A stretch of 5,382 bases of DNA from Flavobacteriaceae bacterium (lineage in GTDB: Bacteria > Bacteroidota > Bacteroidia > Flavobacteriales > Flavobacteriaceae). The position numbers and the translations under genes are program-made. A model generated the notes under the pieces. That model was not told the origin of the DNA, ran no database searches, and was given only the letters and a program-made list of their open reading frames with translations. The DNA lies in the NCBI GenBank assembly GCA_016763715.1, contig JAESTG010000018.1, forward strand, positions 1-5,382, given 5' to 3'. Shown piece by piece: positions 1 to 4,755 of the stretch (positions are counted from its first letter, which is position 1; each line of letters starts with the position of its first letter).

Positions 1-18
1 CTCGTGTAATAGTAGTTA

Positions 19-52
19 GAACAGCACATTAGATCTGTTCAATGTCTAGACA
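19..52. promoter_or_regulatory. Inverted repeat and palindrome in the leader of the secreted-protein gene
   Basis: Upstream of the gene at 70 lies an inverted repeat, GAACAG (19-24) and CTGTTC (35-40), separated by 10 bases. A perfect 10-base palindrome, TGTCTAGACA (43-52), follows it. Spaced half-sites like these are typical of dimeric repressor operators, and they sit where a promoter or 5' leader must be. I cannot identify a regulator, and no convincing -35/-10 pair is visible in these 69 bases. In AT-rich DNA short palindromes also arise by chance, so this is only a candidate site. The rest of bases 1-69 shows no gene and no Shine-Dalgarno sequence before the ATG at 70. Confidence 0.25.
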
Positions 53-69
53 ACAATTAACTAAATAAA

Positions 70-609
70 ATGAAAATAAGTAAAAAACATATTGCAGTAG
101 GAATGATCGCAATCGGTCTTGCTACAACAGCAGGAGCAGGAATTACGGTGGCATCTGAACATAAAGGTAAAGGTCACGCAGAAGTCGCAGCTACTCTATT
201 AGGAATATCCGTTGATGATTTCAAAACTCGAGTACAAAATGGTGAAAAACCACGAGAAATATTCGAAGCAGCAGGAATCGATCGTGAAGATATCAAAGCA
301 GCACACGAACAACGTATGCAAGAGCGATTAGCTCAAGCCGTAGAAAGTGGAAGACTTACTCAAGCAGAAGCCGACGAAAAGATAGCAAAAAGAGAAGGAA
401 TGAAGACAGTGCGTGAGGCAGCACACACCGCAGTGGAAAACAACGACTACGACGCATGGGCACTGGCTGTTGCAAACTCACCAAGAGAATCAACAGTTGA
501 TACGTTCAACAAACTCGTTCTTGCTACTCAGCTTCGTGAAGCTGGAGACCATGAAGGAGCGAAGGAAATCATGAAAGAACTTGGTTTCAACAAGAAGCAT
601 AGAAAATAA
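70..609 (+). CDS. Small exported helical protein, function unknown
   Basis: The 179-residue product begins with a typical signal peptide: a basic start (KISKK, residues 2-6), a hydrophobic stretch from about 8 to 27, and a likely signal peptidase site after VAS (27-29). The mature part is charged and almost entirely helical. Residues 38-80 have the pattern 'LLGIS.DDFK...NGEKPREIFEAAGIDREDIKAA'. Residues 84-107 carry 'ERLAQAVESGRLTQAEADEKIAKR', which resembles the DUF2680/YckD-like motif found in many small secreted proteins. The C-terminal part has NNDYDAW (124-130) and 'REAGDHEGAKEIMKELG', a combination I associate with secreted proteins of Patescibacteria. There are no cysteines, no lipobox and no catalytic motif. 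The ATG at 70 is chosen because it directly precedes the signal peptide; it has no Shine-Dalgarno sequence. The gene appears monocistronic and ends at the terminator at 625-656. Export is well supported; function is unknown. Confidence 0.88.
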   Translation: MKISKKHIAVGMIAIGLATTAGAGITVASEHKGKGHAEVAATLLGISVDDFKTRVQNGEKPREIFEAAGIDREDIKAAHEQRMQERLAQAVESGRLTQAEADEKIAKREGMKTVREAAHTAVENNDYDAWALAVANSPRESTVDTFNKLVLATQLREAGDHEGAKEIMKELGFNKKHRK

Positions 610-624
610 TTTCCTCGCCTAGGA

Positions 625-656
625 AACAAAAACCCGCTTAAAAGCGGGTTTTTGTT
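625..656. terminator. Bidirectional rho-independent terminator between convergent genes
   Basis: A near-perfect inverted repeat has arms at 625-639 and 642-656. Its core is the GC-rich stem CCCGC/GCGGG (633-637 with 644-648), flanked by A-tracts on one side and T-tracts on the other. On either strand the core stem is followed by five T residues, so it should terminate both the rightward secreted-protein gene, whose stop is at 607-609, and the leftward signalling operon. The 3' end of the leftward lysine-rich mini-gene, including its stop at 655-657, lies in one arm. Confidence 0.93.
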
Positions 657-717
657 ATTTCTTCTTATCTTTCTTGGGCTTCTTCTTCTCTTTTTTTCTA
701 TCTTGTCCTTTTGCCAT
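655..717 (-). CDS. 20-residue lysine-rich peptide, last gene of the operon
   Basis: This short frame reads ATG at 717-715 to TAA at 657-655 and encodes a peptide starting MAKGQDRKKEKKKPKK and ending in further K and D residues. About 60 percent of its residues are lysine or arginine. The opening 'MAKGQ...KKE.KK..KK' resembles tiny lysine-rich hypothetical proteins annotated in several bacterial groups, which argues for a real gene; this comes from memory, not a search. It starts 9 bases after the stop of the STAS-like gene, so it would be the fifth gene of the operon, and its stop falls inside the terminator stem. No Shine-Dalgarno sequence is visible. Such a basic peptide could bind nucleic acid or the ribosome, but that is speculation. 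The main alternative is a chance reading of an A-rich transcript end. Confidence 0.6.
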   Translation of the reverse strand: MAKGQDRKKEKKKPKKDKKK

Positions 718-726
718 ATATTTTTA

Positions 727-1137
727 TTATAACTCTACTTTTTCAAACCACAACATTGCTTCAGCCTTATTAGGGAACCAAACGACCTTTTTCCCTTCTC
801 CAACAATGAATGGGGTAATAAACGAAAGTACTTTTAATTGAGCCTTAAAATCTCCAACAATTGCGACTTTTCTAACCTGTTCTTTTTTTAAAGCTGAAAG
901 GTAGATTTTATGAGCCTGCATAGGTATGTGACTCTCTCCCATCAAGGACATGTCTACCAAAATTTTAAACTTCTTTTCGGGATCTGTGTCTAAAATCTCA
1001 AACACTCCGTCGACAGCAAATTGTGATCGCCTAACATTTTCATCAGGATCTACTACCTGTTTAAGAAAATTAACAAAAATCACTCCATCGTTCTCGGAAA
1101 TATCTAACGTCGCTTTCAGCTCTTCATCATTTTGCAT
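727..1137 (-). CDS. SpoIIAA-like / STAS-fold protein, probable signalling partner
   Basis: The 136-residue soluble protein has the layout of the SpoIIAA-like (STAS/SEC14) group. It has an N-terminal strand (GVIFVNF, 18-24), a central strand ending in a conserved-type turn (KILVDMS, 58-64), a helix, the strand KVAIVGD (90-96), and a closing strand and helix VVWFPNKAEAMLWFEK (118-133). The canonical anti-sigma-antagonist DSSG phosphorylation motif is absent, although serines occur near the equivalent turn (64 and 69). There are no membrane segments. The frame opens at a TTG at 1149, but I prefer the ATG at 1137. It lies one base after the response-regulator stop (TAA-T-ATG) and has GAGG six bases upstream, whereas that GAGG would be inside the coding region of the TTG version. 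As the fourth gene of the FIST-kinase-regulator operon it is a natural candidate for the output or modulator. The family call is moderately confident; the role is inferred. Confidence 0.8.
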   Translation of the reverse strand: MQNDEELKATLDISENDGVIFVNFLKQVVDPDENVRRSQFAVDGVFEILDTDPEKKFKILVDMSLMGESHIPMQAHKIYLSALKKEQVRKVAIVGDFKAQLKVLSFITPFIVGEGKKVVWFPNKAEAMLWFEKVEL

Positions 1138-1138
1138 A

Positions 1139-1516
1139 TTAGGCCTCAATAATTTCTCTAACTTTTTTAATTATAGCCGAAGGACTAGAGTGTGCCTTAA
1201 TCAAAACATCAACCGCTCCTTTCTCCTTACATTTTGCAATATCTGCTTCTTGTCCTAGATTAGAGAGAATTATTACTGGTATATCTTTAGTTTCATCTTG
1301 TTCTTTCAATTTATCCAATACATCAAATCCACTCATGCCTGGAAGGACCAAGTCTAAAAGAATCGCATCTGGAGTACTTTCCTTTGCGGCCTCTAAGGCA
1401 CTCTCGCCGTCAGCTGCGTACTTGACTTCTATCTCTTCTTGCTTGAACTTCATCAAGAGAAGATCTCTCAAAAACGGTTCATCCTCAACTACTAGCAAAT
1501 TAATTTTATTATCCAT
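1139..1516 (-). CDS. Single-domain (CheY-like) response regulator
   Basis: The 125-residue protein is one complete receiver domain and nothing else. The expected residues are all present: acidic pair E11-D12 in LLVVEDE, phosphoacceptor D55 in ILLDLVLPG, S85 in VIILSN at the Ser/Thr switch position, and the invariant lysine K107 in VLIKA. The 'LPGMSGFDVL' loop is typical. Because it has no DNA-binding or enzymatic output domain, it must act by binding another protein or by passing phosphate onward. It starts 5 bases after the stop of the histidine kinase gene, its obvious phosphodonor, and ends one base before the STAS-like gene. The start ATG at 1516 directly precedes the first strand; no Shine-Dalgarno sequence is visible. 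Confidence 0.97.
   Translation of the reverse strand: MDNKINLLVVEDEPFLRDLLLMKFKQEEIEVKYAADGESALEAAKESTPDAILLDLVLPGMSGFDVLDKLKEQDETKDIPVIILSNLGQEADIAKCKEKGAVDVLIKAHSSPSAIIKKVREIIEA
1144..1147 (-). promoter_or_regulatory. Shine-Dalgarno GAGG that fixes the STAS-like start
   Basis: Read leftward, the sequence is GAGG, then six bases (CCTAAT), then ATG at 1137. It overlaps the end of the response-regulator gene. It is the best-placed Shine-Dalgarno match in the window and selects ATG 1137 over the in-frame TTG at 1149. Confidence 0.55.
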
Positions 1517-1521
1517 ACTTA

Positions 1522-2343
1522 TTATTTTATACTTTCTAAAGGAATTGTGAAATAGAAAGTTGCGCCATTTCCCACTTCACTTTCAAACCATATTTTCCCA
1601 CCATGACGTCTTATAATTTTCTGTGCAATAAACAAACCTAATCCCGAACCTTCTGTAATAGTTTTGATTGCATTTTCTCCACGGTAAAACTTTTTAAACA
1701 ATTGGTCTTTTTCCGCTTTGGGAATTCCAATTCCTGTATCTTTTACAGAGACTACAACCTTTTCTTCTTTCTTAATTACTTCCACACTCACACTACCTCC
1801 TTTTGGCGTGTACTTGAGTGCATTTTCTATAAGATTTTGAATAACTGAACTGAGTTTTTCATCATCTCCGTTAATATTTGGTATTCCCTCCTCACTTGTT
1901 AAAGTCAGGGTGATATTTCTCTTGGTTGCAACAGGCATTAACTGTTCCACAACAGATTCTGTCTGTTCAATTAACGACATTGAATTAAACGAATACTGAA
2001 CCTTGCCTACTTCGTGTAGATCAACATTCAAAAGATTATCCACTAATCTAATCATCCTCTCGTTACTCTCTTTTCCGCGAAGAAGTACCCGGACCTCATC
2101 AGGCGTTAGGGTATTTTTACTAATCTCCCACAACATGTCCAAAGACCACTTTGTAACCGAAAGTGGTGTTCTTAGTTGGTGGGCTACCACTGAAACAAAG
2201 TCAGACTTTAACTGTCCTAATTCTTCAAGCTTTGCGTAGGCGCGATTTAACTCTAGATCTCTTCGAATTAACATCTTAGCGCTTATCTCTTGATTCTTTA
2301 GAAGCTCTTCTAGCTTCGCTATTTTCGCATCCCTCTCATCCAT
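1522..2343 (-). CDS. Soluble sensor-less histidine kinase
   Basis: The 273-residue kinase has a short N-terminal coiled-coil-like helix (about 1-46). A HisKA dimerisation domain follows, with phospho-acceptor H55 in SVVAHQLRTPLS, and then a complete HATPase_c domain. The ATPase motifs are intact: N box QNLIENALKYT (169-179), G1 DTGIGIP (202-208), F box FKKFYRG (216-222) and G2 GSGLGLFIA (232-240). There are no membrane segments and no PAS, GAF or periplasmic sensor domain, so input must come from a separate protein. The FIST gene directly upstream ends three bases before this ATG, which makes FIST the natural input module. The receiver gene follows 5 bases after its stop. The length is short for a histidine kinase because the sensor part is missing. 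The ATG at 2343 is the only start that fits the tight spacing. Confidence 0.97.
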   Translation of the reverse strand: MDERDAKIAKLEELLKNQEISAKMLIRRDLELNRAYAKLEELGQLKSDFVSVVAHQLRTPLSVTKWSLDMLWEISKNTLTPDEVRVLLRGKESNERMIRLVDNLLNVDLHEVGKVQYSFNSMSLIEQTESVVEQLMPVATKRNITLTLTSEEGIPNINGDDEKLSSVIQNLIENALKYTPKGGSVSVEVIKKEEKVVVSVKDTGIGIPKAEKDQLFKKFYRGENAIKTITEGSGLGLFIAQKIIRRHGGKIWFESEVGNGATFYFTIPLESIK

Positions 2344-2346
2344 GTT

Positions 2347-3540
2347 CTACGCAAGAGCTAGAATAACAACAGTCTCGTTATGGAAAGCTGGATTACATTT
2401 TTCAATGTTCCTAACTTCTCCTCCTAATGGAGCTTGTTCTCCGTATGTATAGAATCCAATAAGTGGTGTGTTAGCCCCCACCGCCTTTTGAATAGCTGTA
2501 ATCTCCTCGCCTTTTCTCTCTCCAAAGAGTTTACTTCTTGCAATACAGTTGAAGATTATAACGGCGCTTGGTTTTTCACCGTCCAGTTGCTCAACTGCGT
2601 TTTCTGCTGCAATTTCAGCTACCTTAACAGCCTCTTCTCGGGAGCCCAACATCAACTGAATTTCAGACCCTTCAGGAATCTCGGCGGCACAAGTAATTGA
2701 ACCGTTTTCATCTACTGTTATAGGATCTCGAATGAGCATTTCATCACTTCCTGCTACTTTCATACCCAACGGGTAAGTGATCGCCAGTTGCGCTAGAGTT
2801 TTTTCCTTCAATACTTTAGCTTCTTCTTCTCCGAAGTAATCTTCGTATACCTTAATTGCAGGTTCTCCATCGAGCTCGTGTAGAACAGAACCTTCAGCTC
2901 TAGTTACTTTCTTTGGTAGTCCAATTGGAACCCATCCGTGCTTTACTCCGATACCAAATTTAAATTCCCCTGAAAGACCAACTCCAACTACAGTTCCTGA
3001 ATACACCTTATCGTTTAGATATTGGTATGTTTTTTCAAATCTAAAATCATCTCCTGAGGCACCTCCGACTAGTGGGAAGTGTTCTCCAAGGGACTGTAGT
3101 GCCCCTCTTACAATGTCTGCACCGTTCCCAACTAACACGTCTGGAAACATCATAAAGGACTTTAATTCTTCTGTTGCCTGTTCTTTAACTGAGTCTCCTA
3201 CTTTTTTCCCAGCAGCAATTGCGTCTTCTGCTATTCCTTCTCCAATTCCTGCCCAGAAGTTAACTGTGTCTGAAGAAATTAACATAACAACTACTGAGTG
3301 ACGGTCAGCCGGACCATTAGTTGTAATCTCTCCTGCGGTAGATGAGCCTACTAAAAGAGTGTCGCCTGTAATTGAGCGAACCCCTTTAAGCATTTCTTCT
3401 TGATCATATTCAACTGAAGAAAGGACGATGGCTAATTTTGCCTCTCCGCCACCAAGTTCTTCCTTTGCTTGCAGAGCCGCCTCAACACCAACTTTGTGAG
3501 AATCGTCTCCTGAACCTATTCCTACGCCTGCTTTCATCAT
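2347..3540 (-). CDS. FIST-domain signal-sensing protein
   Basis: The 397-residue soluble protein is a full-length FIST protein, with FIST N in the first half and FIST C in the second. Recognisable features are GSSTAGEI (65-72), LVGGASGDD (157-165), GVKHGWVPIG (198-207), VYEDYFG (231-237), FNCIARSKLFGER (330-342) and GFYTYGEQAPLGG (362-374). FIST was described as a sensory domain thought to bind small ligands such as amino acids, and it is commonly linked to signal-transduction proteins. It has no signal peptide or membrane segment, so any ligand is intracellular. It is the first gene of the leftward operon and lies three bases before the sensor-less kinase. Two adjacent ATGs (3540 and 3537) open the frame; no Shine-Dalgarno sequence precedes them, and the likely leader is about 20 bases. 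The family call is very secure; the ligand is unknown. Confidence 0.96.
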   Translation of the reverse strand: MMKAGVGIGSGDDSHKVGVEAALQAKEELGGGEAKLAIVLSSVEYDQEEMLKGVRSITGDTLLVGSSTAGEITTNGPADRHSVVVMLISSDTVNFWAGIGEGIAEDAIAAGKKVGDSVKEQATEELKSFMMFPDVLVGNGADIVRGALQSLGEHFPLVGGASGDDFRFEKTYQYLNDKVYSGTVVGVGLSGEFKFGIGVKHGWVPIGLPKKVTRAEGSVLHELDGEPAIKVYEDYFGEEEAKVLKEKTLAQLAITYPLGMKVAGSDEMLIRDPITVDENGSITCAAEIPEGSEIQLMLGSREEAVKVAEIAAENAVEQLDGEKPSAVIIFNCIARSKLFGERKGEEITAIQKAVGANTPLIGFYTYGEQAPLGGEVRNIEKCNPAFHNETVVILALA

Positions 3541-3569
3541 AATTAATGTTTTAAGCTATTATTGGGCTC

Positions 3570-3575
3570 AGTATA
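3570..3575 (-). promoter_or_regulatory. Candidate -10 element of the FIST operon
   Basis: Read leftward, TATACT (one mismatch to TATAAT) would place transcription start near 3563 and give a leader of about 23 bases before the FIST ATG at 3540. No good -35 hexamer is visible at the usual distance. It lies in the 43-base gap before the divergent LOG-family frame, so the two promoters would overlap. Confidence 0.4.
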
Positions 3576-3607
3576 CCGTATATATGTGCAAGGAAATATT
3601 AGTGATG

Positions 3608-3613
3608 TATAAT
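3608..3613 (+). promoter_or_regulatory. Candidate -10 element of the LOG-family gene
   Basis: A perfect TATAAT lies inside the extended reading frame of the LOG-family gene. It would start transcription near 3620, just before the in-frame ATG at 3623 and about 20 bases before the ATG at 3641. The -35 region (about 3585-3590, TGTGCA) is a poor match. If the element is real, the ATGs at 3584 and 3605 cannot be the starts on this transcript. Confidence 0.4.
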
Positions 3614-3622
3614 ATCCAAACT

Positions 3623-4261
3623 ATGATAGAAAAAAACAATATGAGCAGAATGATTTTAGATATGGCAGCTAAATTCGAAGGCGAATTAATAAAAGGGTTT
3701 GAAGCAGTACAAAAATATCCAAAGACAGTAACATTTTTTGACTCTTCTAGATTTCAAGAAGATAACAAACACTACCAAGTAGCAAGAGAACTTTCAGCAT
3801 TGATATGTAAAGAAGACTACACTGTAATAACAGGTGGTGGTGGTGGCATTATGGAAGCTGGAAACCGCGGCTCTAAAGAAGAGTGTGGTACTAGCGTTGG
3901 TTTCAATATAGAACTTCCTATGGAACAAGCGACCAACGAATACGTAACCCACGGAGTTAGCTTTAATTTCTTCGCTTCAAGAAAAATGGCTATGTATTTC
4001 TCGGGAGAGGCTTACATATTCTTTCCTGGAGGCTACGGAACTTTAGACGAGTTCTTCCAAATCTTAACTCTTATACAAACTCAGAAAATAGAAGTTGCTC
4101 CAATAATTTGTGTTGGTGCTGAATACTGGAACAGTGTTAATGACTTAATAGTAAATACACTTATGGAGGAAGGGACTATCTCAGAAGAGGACCCTAGTCT
4201 ATATACAATAACGGACGATCTTGAAGAAGTACTGAGAATTATTCAAAGCACCTCTCATTAA
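3623..4261 (+). CDS. LOG-family protein (nucleoside 5'-monophosphate phosphoribohydrolase-like)
   Basis: The protein has the Rossmann-like LOG / 'lysine decarboxylase-like' fold. Counting from the ATG at 3623 (212 residues), the nucleotide-binding loop GGGGGIMEAGNRG is at 71-83, SVGFNIELPMEQ at 91-102, FFASRKM at 116-122, and the signature PGGYGTLDEFF at 135-145, followed by LTLIQTQKIEVAPI. Characterised LOG proteins cleave the N-glycosidic bond of (cytokinin) nucleoside monophosphates using the arginine and glutamate of these motifs, both present here. Bacterial members such as this more likely act in nucleotide turnover; the substrate cannot be read from sequence. The usual GGGPG loop is GGGGG here. 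The frame opens further upstream (ATG 3584, also 3605). I prefer 3623 because a TATAAT lies at 3608-3613 and the family's first helix begins near MSRMILDMAAKF; the ATG at 3641 is also possible. It is divergent from the FIST operon and ends 3 bases from the convergent gene. Confidence 0.9.
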   Translation: MIEKNNMSRMILDMAAKFEGELIKGFEAVQKYPKTVTFFDSSRFQEDNKHYQVARELSALICKEDYTVITGGGGGIMEAGNRGSKEECGTSVGFNIELPMEQATNEYVTHGVSFNFFASRKMAMYFSGEAYIFFPGGYGTLDEFFQILTLIQTQKIEVAPIICVGAEYWNSVNDLIVNTLMEEGTISEEDPSLYTITDDLEEVLRIIQSTSH

Positions 4262-4264
4262 ATC

Positions 4265-4753
4265 TTAGTCATTTAAAATAGCAGCTGCCGCTATCGCAAC
4301 TCTCTCCATTTCGTATGGCTCGATATGAACTTCTCCATCACCATCTAGGGACGCATATAGTATTATGTCTGCCTTAGAACTATTCTTTTCTCTTAATGTT
4401 AAGTCTAGAGTAACCCTCTCTCTCCCGTGCTCGAAAAACGCATCTACCCCATGATGTATATCTAGAGGCGTTCCAACGGCAGTAAAGAATTTAACCGGAA
4501 TCCCTTTGTTATTACACTTTCCAGCTATTTTTTCTCTTAAATTTTTTATAAGTTTCGAGCGTCCAAATGGTAGCGGTTGTCGTTCTTTTGTATCATCTAT
4601 GGCTTCTGTAAAAGGCATGAACTCATCCGAGGATTCGCCTGTGGCTACTCCCAAGATTGCCCTTTCAGCATCAATCCCTTCCTTAAGGCCTATTGCTCCT
4701 ATAGGCCTTCCTTCCCATGCGTTATTCCTATCAAATTTTTCTTGTAATCCCAT
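4265..4753 (-). CDS. Uncharacterised protein with HHGVDAFFE / TLDLT motifs
   Basis: I do not recognise this 162-residue protein. It is soluble, with no signal peptide or membrane segment. Its most conserved-looking part is central and C-terminal: VKFFTAVGTPLDIHHGVDAFFE (87-108), then RVTLDLT (113-119) and SSKADIILYASL (125-136), ending in an alanine-rich helix. Clustered D98, H100, H101, D104, E108, D117 and K127 in alternating strands superficially recall PD-(D/E)XK nuclease-like cores, but the exact (D/E)xK motif is not present, so this is only a hypothesis. The frame extends to a GTG at 4795, which would overlap the upstream gene by 40 bases. I prefer the ATG at 4753, two bases after that gene's stop, matching the tight spacing seen elsewhere. 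A GGAGG lies 14 bases upstream, rather far. It is probably co-transcribed with the DUF4349-type gene and ends 3 bases from the convergent LOG-family gene. Confidence 0.8.
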   Translation of the reverse strand: MGLQEKFDRNNAWEGRPIGAIGLKEGIDAERAILGVATGESSDEFMPFTEAIDDTKERQPLPFGRSKLIKNLREKIAGKCNNKGIPVKFFTAVGTPLDIHHGVDAFFEHGRERVTLDLTLREKNSSKADIILYASLDGDGEVHIEPYEMERVAIAAAAILND

Positions 4754-4755
4754 AG

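Noticed and set aside
1138..1149. TTG start for the STAS-like protein, overlapping the receiver gene
   Set aside because: The ATG at 1137 has GAGG six bases upstream and follows the receiver stop by one base; the TTG lies at or before that Shine-Dalgarno sequence.
950..1258. Rightward open frame of 102 codons
   Set aside because: It lies antisense to the STAS-like and receiver genes, has a serine-rich shadow-type composition and resembles no family.
2434..2700. Rightward open frame inside the FIST gene
   Set aside because: It is antisense to highly conserved FIST C motifs and has no recognisable domain.
4278..4294. Possible terminator for the leftward pair: ATAGC/GCTAT followed by TTTT on the minus strand
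   Set aside because: The stem is only 5 base pairs with a 7-base loop and lies within the alanine-rich coding end of the gene; too weak to call.
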